DNA from: Anaerolineae bacterium
GTDB lineage: Bacteria > Chloroflexota > Anaerolineae > B4-G1 > SLSP01
Length of the DNA: 28,255 nucleotides
Reading direction: 5' to 3'
Assembly: GCA_016934645.1 (NCBI GenBank)
Contig: JAFGSL010000607.1
Span: forward strand, 1 to 28,255
The position numbers and the translations under genes are program-made. The notes beneath the pieces were generated by a model that saw only the letters and a program-made list of their open reading frames with translations, searched no databases and was not told where the DNA came from. Positions 1-6,662 of this stretch are shown here, in pieces; the first letter of the stretch is position 1; every line of letters begins with the position of its first letter.

Positions 1-23
1 AATGTAGGAAAATCGTTAAAAAC

Positions 24-67
24 AGTACTATTTTCCTATTGTGATCTGTGGCCAAATCGGGTAATAT
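24..67 (+). promoter_or_regulatory. Promoter of the Flp pilin gene with shared upstream element
   Basis: A -35-like TTGTGA (39-44) and a -10-like TAATAT (62-67) are 17 nt apart, which predicts a start near 74 and a leader of about 50 nt. The -35 overlaps the end of AGTACTATTTTCCTATTG (24-41). The same 18-nt element recurs with one mismatch at 360-377, in the same position relative to a second promoter. TAGGAAAAT (5-13) and ATTTTCCTA (30-38) form a 9-bp inverted repeat around the element, so a protein-binding site is plausible. Box positions are seen directly; promoter function is inferred. Confidence 0.6.
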
Positions 68-125
68 ATAGACAGGTTAAAGAAACAAACTTTTAAAACA
101 TAAAATCTAAACAGGAGGTGTTGCG

Positions 126-281
126 ATGTTGTATTTACCACGTGAGGAAGGTCAGGGTTTGGTTGAGTACGCGCTGATTCTGGTGCTCATTGCCGTCGTC
201 GTCATCGCGGTCTTGGCTCTCGTTGGCCCGGAAATCAACAATATCTTCAACGAAATCATCGCTGGCCTGCAGACCCGCTAG
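126..281 (+). CDS. flp: Flp/Fap-type class IVb pilin
   Basis: A 51-residue prepilin, the major subunit type of Tad (tight adherence) pili. It has a short charged leader (residues 1-9, ending EEG) followed by QGLVEYALI. This is the class IVb signature: prepilin peptidase would cut after Gly9, leaving the conserved Glu at +5 and Tyr at +6. Residues 16-34 are a continuous hydrophobic helix, and the short tail ends in LQTR. A strong AGGAGG (113-118) lies 7 nt before the ATG. The gene stands alone: no prepilin peptidase, TadA or RcpC homologue is in the window, although a TadZ/CpaE-like protein is encoded at 7216-8313. It has its own promoter and terminator, which suits a highly expressed subunit. 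The family call is firm; use in a Tad pilus is inferred. Confidence 0.9.
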   Translation: MLYLPREEGQGLVEYALILVLIAVVVIAVLALVGPEINNIFNEIIAGLQTR

Positions 282-300
282 TAAAATCTTCATACATACT

Positions 301-334
301 GAAGAAGCCCCGTGCTTGCGCACGGGGTTTTTTC
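301..334 (+). terminator. Intrinsic terminator after the Flp pilin gene
   Basis: CCCCGTGC (308-315) and GCACGGGG (320-327) form a perfect 8-bp GC-rich stem with loop TTGC, followed by six T (328-333). The flanking A/G and T/C tracts can extend the stem with G-U pairs. It lies 20 nt after the pilin stop codon. Confidence 0.9.
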
Positions 335-344
335 GTTGTGACAC

Positions 345-357
345 ATGACATTGTCAT
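345..357. promoter_or_regulatory. 13-bp palindrome, possible operator
   Basis: ATGACA-T-TGTCAT is a perfect palindrome around position 351. It lies about 18 nt upstream of the -35 of the promoter at 375-402, a typical place for an activator or repressor site. The binding protein is unknown. Confidence 0.4.
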
Positions 358-359
358 AT

Positions 360-402
360 AGTACTTTTTTCCTATTGATAGATTTTGGTAAGAGCGTATA
401 AT
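360..402 (+). promoter_or_regulatory. Second promoter carrying the shared AGTACT element
   Basis: TTGATA (375-380), a 16-nt spacer and a consensus TATAAT (397-402) predict transcription from about 409. The -35 overlaps AGTACTTTTTTCCTATTG (360-377), which matches 24-41 at 17 of 18 positions. No open reading frame with a ribosome binding site follows on this strand before the hairpin at 466-500, so the product appears to be a short RNA. Confidence 0.6.
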
Positions 403-408
403 AAAGTT

Positions 409-503
409 AGCATTTGGTAAGGAGACCCGCCCTCCGAACAGATGCAGTTGGTTACCCTCCTTTCGCAGAAACACGCCCCTAAGTCAGGGGCGTGTTTCTG
501 TTT
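409..503 (+). ncRNA. Candidate small non-coding RNA of about 95 nt
   Basis: A consensus-like promoter (375-402) and a strong hairpin (466-500) enclose about 95 nt with no convincing coding frame. Possible internal pairings are mutually exclusive: AAGGAG (419-424) can pair with CTCCTT (457-462), while GGAG (421-424) can pair with the nearer CTCC (432-435). The length fits a small SRP (4.5S) RNA, but the expected conserved apical-loop sequence was not found, and a 6S or riboswitch match was not evident. The boundaries are inferred from the promoter and terminator only. It might instead be an untranslated leftover or a regulatory leader. Confidence 0.4.
466..500. terminator. Convergent terminator hairpin, 15-bp stem
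   Basis: CAGAAACACGCCCCT (466-480) and its exact complement (486-500) form a 15-bp stem with a 5-nt loop. The A/T-rich outer stem gives T-rich tails on both strands (TTTCTGTTT on the plus strand). It lies between the plus-strand candidate RNA and the minus-strand gene that ends at 513, so it can serve both. Confidence 0.75.
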
Positions 504-512
504 GGGTAGAAG

Positions 513-1208
513 TTAGGCCACGATAAGACGACGGCAGCCATCGCAGTAAGCCTCCTCGCCGTTTCTGACTTTCCGCTGAGTGGGTTTGAGAACTTCTATA
601 CCACACATACTGCAGATATCGCCATGTAGACGCGCGACAGGCATGCCGCCGGTTCTACTGGTAAGATAGTGGTAAGAATCCAGGATGGCTGGCGGGATAC
701 GCGCCTTGACGTTCTCTGCTTCTTGCAGTAGCGTCTGCCCGCGAGTTTGCAGCACATTGCGTTCAGCGGTGAGGTTTTGTTCGAAGGTCGCGCGCTTTGT
801 GGTGATATGTTTGAGATGGGCACTGGTCTTGGCATCGACCTCATCGGCTTCTTCACGCGCGACCATAGCTTCGAGCAGATCATCTTCGAGCTTGGCGACC
901 CAGCGACGCAATGACTGGGACTTGGCTTGCAGATCCTCCAGTTGCCGGGGATTGGTGACACTACCGCTGTACAATCTTTGCTCAGTTTGTTGGAGTTCGG
1001 TTTGTGTTTTTTGCAGTTCGAACTCAACATCTTTCTGCGCTTTGCGAGCTGCATGGGCCATCTGTGCTGCTTGGTCGGCGTTGTGCTGCGCGTCTGCAAG
1101 GGCAGATGTATCGTTGAGGTCAGCCTCGATTTCGCTCAGTTTCTGATTAAGATGTTGTAGCTCCAGATCAATTTCCTGAAAGCGCACCAATGCATCTGTC
1201 CAGGGCAT
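513..1208 (-). CDS. Coiled-coil zinc-ribbon protein (COG1579/CT398 type)
   Basis: A 231-residue protein, mostly long alpha-helical coiled coil (about residues 10-170, rich in Q, E, K, A and L). It ends in a C4 zinc ribbon with CxxC at Cys199/Cys202 and CxxC at Cys222/Cys225. This architecture is the widespread 'C4-type zinc ribbon domain-containing' family of predicted nucleic-acid-binding or adaptor proteins. Its biochemical role is not established. GGGAGGTG lies just upstream of the ATG. The gene is the last of a minus-strand run (ccdA, DUF2085, lgt, this gene), about 95 nt after lgt, so cotranscription is possible but not certain. The hairpin at 466-500 would terminate it. Length is usual for the family. 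Confidence 0.8.
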   Translation of the reverse strand: MPWTDALVRFQEIDLELQHLNQKLSEIEADLNDTSALADAQHNADQAAQMAHAARKAQKDVEFELQKTQTELQQTEQRLYSGSVTNPRQLEDLQAKSQSLRRWVAKLEDDLLEAMVAREEADEVDAKTSAHLKHITTKRATFEQNLTAERNVLQTRGQTLLQEAENVKARIPPAILDSYHYLTSRTGGMPVARLHGDICSMCGIEVLKPTQRKVRNGEEAYCDGCRRLIVA

Positions 1209-1234
1209 AATGCACCTCCCTTGAGGTTAGTCTA

Positions 1235-1255
1235 AAATCCAAGGTCCAATGTCTA
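1235..1255. repeat. Short heptamer array (AAATCCA-like)
   Basis: Three 7-nt units, AAATCCA, AGGTCCA and ATGTCTA, lie end to end in the gap between lgt and the zinc-ribbon gene. The units are degenerate but keep the 7-nt spacing, as in the other heptamer arrays of this window. Confidence 0.5.
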
Positions 1256-1302
1256 GAAAGCTGATAACTTGACGGTAAGGTTCTCAACCGCTCGGCGGTC
1301 AA

Positions 1303-2148
1303 TCAGGCTGTTTCTGATTTGATTTTACGTGGAAGCCACAAATGCCGCACAAGCAAAACCGCCGCTCCCGCGATGAAAATGATGATAGCAAATAGCTGCG
1401 CGGCAGCGATGTCACCAACCATCCAGGCGTCAGGGCGCAGCATTTCTGTGAAGAAACGGATGACAGCGTAGCCCATCAGATAGCTGACCAGCAGATCGCC
1501 TTCCCGTAGCTTGTGGCTGTAGTGTACCGCGATCCATACAAGCAGCAGACAGAGCGCTAGTGCCGCCAGCGATTCGTAAAGGAAGGTGGGGTGGAAAAGT
1601 GTGGTTTCTGGATATTTGACCAGATCTGTGTAGGGCGCGATGCGGTTTAGCGCCGGAACGCGCAGGCCCCAAGGAAGTGTGGTAGGCGGGCCGTACAATT
1701 CGATGTTAATGTAGTTGCCCCATCGTCCGATGGATTGCCCAATTGCCATACCGGGTGCAGCGAAATCGAGCCATTTCAGTGGGCGCAGCTTCCGTCGCCA
1801 GCAGAAAATGAGCACGCCAAGTGCTCCACCGATAATCGCGCCATAGATGCCCAGGCCGCCGTTCCAGATGTAGAGTGCCTCCAACGGGTTCTCTTTGTAG
1901 TAATCCCAACCGAGTAACCCGCTGCTGGGGCGCGAGAAAACGTGATAGACGCGCGCGCCGATGATTGCCAGGATGACGACGATCATCAACATATCCCAGA
2001 TCATCTCTGGGTCTTTGCCGGCTTTTTTCGCCAGGTACGCGGCGACATTTGCCCCCAGGATAATGCCTGTGACGATCAGCACGCCGTACCAGTGAACGGA
2101 GATAACATTGCCGATATTGAGTAGAATTGGACCAAAGGGTGGTGTCAT
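1303..2148 (-). CDS. lgt: Prolipoprotein diacylglyceryl transferase
   Basis: A 281-residue polytopic membrane enzyme. It moves the diacylglyceryl group of phosphatidylglycerol onto the lipobox cysteine of prolipoproteins, the first step of lipoprotein maturation. About seven hydrophobic segments are visible. The Lgt signature GRWGNYIN is at residues 141-148 and a C-terminal RFFTEMLRPD segment carries the conserved Arg and Glu. In the GGLGIYG segment (97-103), Tyr stands where many Lgt proteins have the conserved His of HGG. GGAGGT is 6 nt before the ATG. The start overlaps the stop of the DUF2085 gene by ATGA, so translation is probably coupled. The gene shares a group with ccdA, an envelope-maturation context. 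Confidence 0.95.
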   Translation of the reverse strand: MTPPFGPILLNIGNVISVHWYGVLIVTGIILGANVAAYLAKKAGKDPEMIWDMLMIVVILAIIGARVYHVFSRPSSGLLGWDYYKENPLEALYIWNGGLGIYGAIIGGALGVLIFCWRRKLRPLKWLDFAAPGMAIGQSIGRWGNYINIELYGPPTTLPWGLRVPALNRIAPYTDLVKYPETTLFHPTFLYESLAALALCLLLVWIAVHYSHKLREGDLLVSYLMGYAVIRFFTEMLRPDAWMVGDIAAAQLFAIIIFIAGAAVLLVRHLWLPRKIKSETA

Positions 2149-2957
2149 AATATGACCTCCAGTGATGAGATAGTTGCGTTGAATTTTTGTTGGAGAACGC
2201 GACGTACGTCCTCGAAATACTCATTCAGGTATGGATACGCGGTGGCGACGATGCCCAAGCCGAAGAGCGCCCCCGTGAGTACACGCATCAGGGGGATAGT
2301 CTCGAAGGGAATTTCGACCAGGCTGGGGAAGTAGAGCCATACCGCGTAAGAAATCCACTGGATGCCGCCGTCAAACATCATCGGTAAGATACCAAAGGCG
2401 AAGTAGCGCCACATTGGCCAGGGTTGGATTGACTTGCGACGCCGTAACACGCCGTAAATCAATCCTGCCAGGAGCATGGAACCATAGATGGCGACGTCCC
2501 GCTGGCAGAGCGCTGTTTTGTAGCCCATGTGGGCGTCACCAATGAATTCCCTTAGCGCGTTCATCGCTTTCATGAAATCCTTTCGCTCGCTTAACTTGCT
2601 CATATGGATTGGCGCGTCAAGCGGATCGGTGAGTTGTGGTCCAAAGAAAAACCATGACCGAAACGAATATTGGTGACACAAGGGGCGATAGATTGCGTAC
2701 AGTCCATTCGCCGTCCCCGGTAATCCGAGTTCAAGAAGTACTGGTGGTAGCAATGCCCCGCCGATGAAAATACCCACCAGCACATTGAAGACTGCCAACC
2801 AATGACATGCTAACCAGAAGACGCCCCGGTTTAGCCTGTTGACCCAGGCTTGTTGTGATGATTTTTTCTGGCTCGCGCGTGCATGGAGACGGCGCTGGGT
2901 CTCATTCAGGATATCCTCCACGGCAGGTGGGCGATTATCTATATCCCCAGGTTCCAT
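2145..2957 (-). CDS. DUF2085 family membrane protein
   Basis: A 270-residue membrane protein of unknown function. The DUF2085 hallmark YRPLCHQ is at about residues 90-96, followed by a second cysteine motif, LCQRDVAIYG, after a helix break. Four to five hydrophobic segments are visible, with a hydrophilic N-terminus of about 40 residues. An in-frame ATG at 2981 would add 8 residues, but it has no ribosome site; the ATG at 2957 has GAGG 6 nt upstream and is preferred. The reading frame overlaps the end of ccdA by 19 nt and the start of lgt by 4 nt, so the three genes are translated as a unit. The conserved cysteines next to the thiol-disulfide transporter CcdA may indicate a redox or metal role; this is inference. 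Confidence 0.75.
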   Translation of the reverse strand: MEPGDIDNRPPAVEDILNETQRRLHARASQKKSSQQAWVNRLNRGVFWLACHWLAVFNVLVGIFIGGALLPPVLLELGLPGTANGLYAIYRPLCHQYSFRSWFFFGPQLTDPLDAPIHMSKLSERKDFMKAMNALREFIGDAHMGYKTALCQRDVAIYGSMLLAGLIYGVLRRRKSIQPWPMWRYFAFGILPMMFDGGIQWISYAVWLYFPSLVEIPFETIPLMRVLTGALFGLGIVATAYPYLNEYFEDVRRVLQQKFNATISSLEVIL

Positions 2958-3676
2958 CCGATTCCTCGCTGTTCGAGCCATAACCCGATGGCGCTGAAGC
3001 TGTCCGTAATCAAAATGATGCCCACGAGGACCAGGATGGCTCCCGCGGTTTTTTGGAAGGTGGGCAGATAGCGCGATATCCGCTGCAAGAGATTACCAAG
3101 CCGGTCGATCAGAAAGCCGGCGAGAATGAAGGGCAGCCCGATGCCGGCAGAATAGGCGACCAATAAGGCTACGCCGCGTCCTACTGTGGCCTGGTCGGCG
3201 CTGAGGATGAGGATGGCCGAGAGCGCTGGCCCGACACAGGGTGTCCATCCCGCTGCAAATACCATGCCGATCAACACCGATGAGAAGAAGCCCCATTCGC
3301 GTTTGCCGCGCCACTGGAGACGAGCTTCGTTCTGCAGAAAGGGAACGTGGAGGAGTTCCATCAGCGCTAGCCCAAAGAAGATGATGAGCAGTCCGCCCAG
3401 ATAGCGGACCCAGTCGCCGCGCAGCAGCTTGCCGAGTGAGCCGGCAGCAGTCCCTAGTAAGATGAAGACGAGGCTAAAGCCGATGACGAAGGCTACGGCG
3501 TGCGCCGCGACGAAGAATCGCTCGCTGAGCGTGGGAGTGCTAGACTTGGTGGCGGCACGCCCTGGAACGGCCCACCCGCTGAGGTAGCCCAGATAGGCAG
3601 GGACCAGAGGCAGCACACAGGGGGCCAAGAATGATGCTAGTCCCGCGATGAAAGCTACACCAATGCTGACGTCCAC
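2939..3676 (-). CDS. ccdA: CcdA-type thiol-disulfide membrane transporter
   Basis: A 245-residue, six-helix membrane protein of the CcdA/DsbD-beta family. It carries reducing equivalents from cytoplasmic thioredoxin across the membrane for cytochrome c maturation or other extracytoplasmic thiol proteins. The two active cysteines are visible as FLAPCVLPLVP (Cys20, helix 1) and GWTPCVGP (Cys147, helix 4), each beside the family's prolines. Start is GTG with GAGGGGGG a few nt upstream; no better ATG is near. No thioredoxin-like or ResB/ResC gene adjoins it. It is the first gene of the ccdA-DUF2085-lgt group, about 60 nt below the gcv terminator, and overlaps the DUF2085 gene. Confidence 0.9.
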   Translation of the reverse strand: MDVSIGVAFIAGLASFLAPCVLPLVPAYLGYLSGWAVPGRAATKSSTPTLSERFFVAAHAVAFVIGFSLVFILLGTAAGSLGKLLRGDWVRYLGGLLIIFFGLALMELLHVPFLQNEARLQWRGKREWGFFSSVLIGMVFAAGWTPCVGPALSAILILSADQATVGRGVALLVAYSAGIGLPFILAGFLIDRLGNLLQRISRYLPTFQKTAGAILVLVGIILITDSFSAIGLWLEQRGIGWNLGI

Positions 3677-3733
3677 AGTCCCCCCTCAGATAGTTTGCAC
3701 AATTATACCACTACCGTAACGGGAGAACAACCA

Positions 3734-3773
3734 AAAGGGGGATTTTGAGGCGCTGTGCCCCAAATCCCCCTTT
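3734..3773 (-). terminator. Terminator of the glycine cleavage operon
   Basis: AAAGGGGGATTT (3734-3745) and AAATCCCCCTTT (3762-3773) form a perfect 12-bp stem. The 16-nt loop can pair further (GGC/GCC). On the minus strand the stem is followed by T-rich sequence. It lies 28 nt after the gcvPB stop and before ccdA. Confidence 0.85.
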
Positions 3774-3800
3774 CGACAAGTGCTATTTGCGTGCTGTGCG

Positions 3801-5252
3801 CTAATGCCCGTAACGAAGTACAGGATTGCGCGCGGCGCGCACTTCGTCCAGACGCCGGACTGGCGCATGCTGCGGTGCGGCGTGGAGTAGCTCCGGGGTC
3901 TCGCGTGCTTCCTCGGCAATCTTGAGCAGGATGTCGGCATAATTGTCCAGCGATTGCTGGCTCTCCGTCTCCGTCGGTTCGATCATCAGCGCCTCTGGGA
4001 CGATGAGCGGGAAGTAGTTGGTGGGCGGATGGACGCCGTAATCAATCAAACGCTTGGCAATGTCGAGCGCGTGGATATCATGTGCATCCTTGAAGTGACC
4101 CTCGACGACAAACTCGTGTTTACAGATGCGATCGTAGGGCAGCGGATAGTGACCCTTGATCCGGTTCAACAGATAGTTGGCATTGAGCACTGCGTGTTCG
4201 GCGGAACGGCGCAGCCCCTCGCCACCTAACATGCGGATGTAGGTGTAGGCGCGCACCATGATCCCAAAATGTCCCCAGAAGGCCTTGACGCGCCCGATGG
4301 ACTTGCGCGGGTCGTAGAAGATGAAGTAGGGGGCTTCCTCCTCGGGGAGATCGGGATCGAGCACGACAATCGGGCCGGGCAGATAATCGACCAGATGCGG
4401 GGCTACACCGACCGCGCCGGATCCTGGCCCGCCGCCACCGTGCGGTGTGCTGAAGGTCTTGTGCAGGTTGAAGTGCATTACATCGATGCCGGCATCGCCG
4501 GGGCGCATAATGCCGGTGAGTGCGTTCATGTTTGCGCCATCCCCGTACACCAGCCCGCCACACCCATGGACGATGTCAACCACTTCTTCCATGTGCTCTT
4601 CGAACAGGCCGAGTGTGTTGGGGTTGGTGAACATCAGCCCCGCGACGCGCTCGCATACCTGAGAGCGCAGCGCATCCAGGTCGACATTGCCGCGCGCATC
4701 GGAAGGGATTTCTACCACGCGCAAGCCGCTCATACTCGTCGAGGCGGGGTTGGTCCCGTGGGCTGAATCGGGCACGAGAATGGTATCGCGTTGCGTTTCG
4801 CCGCGATCGAGATGGTATTTGCGCATGATGAGCACGCCCACCAGTTCGCCGTGCGCACCTGCAGCGGGTTGCAGCGTCACACCCGCAAAGCCGCCGATGG
4901 CTTTGATGTACTCCTGGAGCGAGTATATCACATACAGTGCACCTTGGGCGACATCCGGATGCTGCAGTGGATGGACACCCGTGAAACCGGGCAGCCGCGC
5001 AGTTGCCTCGTTGATCTTGGGGTTGAACTTCATGGTGCAGGACCCTAAGGGGTACATCCCTTTGTCGATGGCATAATTCAGTTGCGAGAGCCGGAGGTAG
5101 TGGCGCACCACATCGATTTCACTGACTTCAGGGAGTGGCAGACTCTCGCGCAGCCAGTCCTGCGGGAGTGCGCTTTCCGGCACATCCAATGCTGGGGGTT
5201 TGACGCCCTCGCGTCCGGGTGATGAAAGTTCGTAAATCAGGGGTTCGGTCAT
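3801..5252 (-). CDS. gcvPB: Glycine dehydrogenase (decarboxylating) subunit 2
   Basis: A 483-residue C-terminal half of the split P-protein of the glycine cleavage system. It binds PLP, decarboxylates glycine and passes the aminomethyl group to the lipoyl arm of GcvH. The PLP lysine is Lys265 in FNLHKTFSTPHGGGGPG (262-278), with the glycine-rich cofactor loop directly after. PLGSCTMKFNP (68-78), QPAAGAHGE (128-136) and DSAHGTNPA (162-170) are further family landmarks. AGGAG lies 6 nt before the ATG. It follows gcvPA by 21 nt and is the last gene of gcvH-gcvPA-gcvPB. The split form is usual in this type of bacterium and in Gram-positives and archaea. Confidence 0.97.
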   Translation of the reverse strand: MTEPLIYELSSPGREGVKPPALDVPESALPQDWLRESLPLPEVSEIDVVRHYLRLSQLNYAIDKGMYPLGSCTMKFNPKINEATARLPGFTGVHPLQHPDVAQGALYVIYSLQEYIKAIGGFAGVTLQPAAGAHGELVGVLIMRKYHLDRGETQRDTILVPDSAHGTNPASTSMSGLRVVEIPSDARGNVDLDALRSQVCERVAGLMFTNPNTLGLFEEHMEEVVDIVHGCGGLVYGDGANMNALTGIMRPGDAGIDVMHFNLHKTFSTPHGGGGPGSGAVGVAPHLVDYLPGPIVVLDPDLPEEEAPYFIFYDPRKSIGRVKAFWGHFGIMVRAYTYIRMLGGEGLRRSAEHAVLNANYLLNRIKGHYPLPYDRICKHEFVVEGHFKDAHDIHALDIAKRLIDYGVHPPTNYFPLIVPEALMIEPTETESQQSLDNYADILLKIAEEARETPELLHAAPQHAPVRRLDEVRAARNPVLRYGH

Positions 5253-5273
5253 TGTCTGCTCCTCTCTCCTGCC

Positions 5274-6632
5274 TTAGTCGTTGAAGGCATTGAGAGCCTC
5301 TGCAAGCAAGTCGATCTCGTGGCGCGAATTCATCTCGGTCACGGCGACGAGCATAGCATCTGCCAGATGCGGGTAGTTTTGCATCAGATCGTAACCGCCG
5401 ATGATTTCCACACCCTCAATCGCATCGAGGAGGAAGGCGTTGATTTCATCGACCGGAGCAGGACAACGGACGACGAACTCGTTGAAGAAGGGTTTGCGCC
5501 GGACGACGGAGAAGCCCTCCACCGCGTCGATGGCGTCGGCGGCGTAGTGCGCTTTGTGGTAGTTCAGTTCGGCGACTTTACGCAGCCCGTGTTTGCCCAA
5601 CGCAGCCATGTAGACGGTTGCCGCCAGAGCCATCAATCCCTGGTTGCTGCAGATGTTCGAGGTGGCTTTGTCGCGGCGGATGTGCTGCTCGCGCGTCGTG
5701 AGCGTCATCACGTAGCCATCCTTGCCTTCGATGTCCACGGTTTTGCCGACCAGCCGACCAGCCATCTGGCGCACGTACTGCGACCGTGTGGCGTAAAAGC
5801 CAAGGTACGGCCCACCGAAGTTAAGGCCCAGCCCCAACGGCTGACCCTCGCCTACGACGGTGTCCACGCCATAGTCTCCCGGTGGCTTAAACAGACCCAG
5901 GCTGATGGGATTGACAATGACGACAAACTGCGCGTCCTTGCCGCGCGCGTGGACGATATCAGCGAGGCCTGCCAGGTCGTGCAGTTGTCCCAGGAAGTCC
6001 GGCGTTTGTAAGACCAGACAAGCCGTTTGATCATCGACCAACTCGGTCAGTTGCGCCACTGTTGTCGTGGGGTCATCTCCCCCGACGATCTCCAATCCCA
6101 TGCCCTGAGTATAGGTGTGGATGACCTGGCGATAGTGCGGGTGAACGGTCGGTGCGAGCACGATTTTGGAGCGCTTCTTGCGGAAGACATTGTAGGCCTG
6201 GATGATGGCTTCGGCTGCTGCTGTCGCACCGTCGTAGTGACTGGCGTTGGCGGCGTCCATGCCGGTGAGGTCGCAGATCATGCTCTCGTATTCGAAGATG
6301 GCTTGCAATGTACCCTGGCTCACTTCGGCCTGGTAGGGCGTATAGGCGGTGTAAAATTCGCCCCGGCTGATGACGTAATCGACAACGCTCGGCACCCAAT
6401 GACGATAAGCGCCCGCTCCCAGGAAGGTCGGCGTGGTGTTGGTGTTCAGGTTCAGTTCCGCCAGGAACTGCAGTTCCTGCAATGTCTCCATTTCGGAGAG
6501 TGGTTCAGGGAGGTCCAATTGCGGATAACGAAACTTTTCTGGGATATCCCAGAAAAGTTCCTCAAGGCTCTTGACTCCGATGGCCTCCAACATCGCCTGC
6601 CGTTCTGCATCGGTGTGTGGTATATAGACCAT
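5274..6632 (-). CDS. gcvPA: Glycine dehydrogenase (decarboxylating) subunit 1
   Basis: A 452-residue N-terminal half of the split P-protein, which forms the heterotetrameric glycine decarboxylase with GcvPB. It has the P-protein fold without the PLP lysine. Recognisable segments include the N-terminal YIPHTDAERQAML, the FLGAGAYRHWVPSVV segment and LTTREQHIRRDKATSNICSN. A GTG at 6641 is in frame, but AGGAAG lies 8 nt before the ATG at 6632 and too close to the GTG, so 6632 is chosen. The gene follows gcvH by 30 nt. Codons 25-34 (6532-6559) contain a perfect 28-bp palindrome, described separately. The aminomethyltransferase gene gcvT is absent from the window. Confidence 0.96.
   Translation of the reverse strand: MVYIPHTDAERQAMLEAIGVKSLEELFWDIPEKFRYPQLDLPEPLSEMETLQELQFLAELNLNTNTTPTFLGAGAYRHWVPSVVDYVISRGEFYTAYTPYQAEVSQGTLQAIFEYESMICDLTGMDAANASHYDGATAAAEAIIQAYNVFRKKRSKIVLAPTVHPHYRQVIHTYTQGMGLEIVGGDDPTTTVAQLTELVDDQTACLVLQTPDFLGQLHDLAGLADIVHARGKDAQFVVIVNPISLGLFKPPGDYGVDTVVGEGQPLGLGLNFGGPYLGFYATRSQYVRQMAGRLVGKTVDIEGKDGYVMTLTTREQHIRRDKATSNICSNQGLMALAATVYMAALGKHGLRKVAELNYHKAHYAADAIDAVEGFSVVRRKPFFNEFVVRCPAPVDEINAFLLDAIEGVEIIGGYDLMQNYPHLADAMLVAVTEMNSRHEIDLLAEALNAFND
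6532..6559. repeat. Perfect 28-bp palindrome inside gcvPA
   Basis: The half-site AACTTTTCTGGGAT is followed directly by its exact reverse complement, with no spacer. It lies about 75-100 nt downstream of the gcvPA start and encodes LFWDIPEKF, a stretch where the family is moderately conserved. In mRNA it could fold into a hairpin of about 12 bp with a minimal loop; in DNA it is a two-fold symmetric site. Confidence 0.9.
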
Positions 6633-6662
6633 GCGTTTCACTTCCTAATTAGCGTGCCGATA

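Noticed and set aside
409..503. 4.5S (SRP) or 6S RNA
   Set aside because: The length suits SRP RNA, but the conserved GGAAGG-type apical loop is not visible; 6S RNA is longer with a large central bubble. Kept only as an unnamed candidate RNA.
1287..1299. Terminator after lgt (ACCGC-TCG-GCGGT)
   Set aside because: Only 5 bp with no T tract on either strand; too weak to report.
2958..2981. Upstream ATG for the DUF2085 gene
   Set aside because: No ribosome site, and it would lengthen the overlap with ccdA; the ATG at 2957 has GAGG at good spacing.
5319..6011. A 230-codon plus-strand open frame
   Set aside because: Antisense to gcvPA with a composition typical of a shadow frame.
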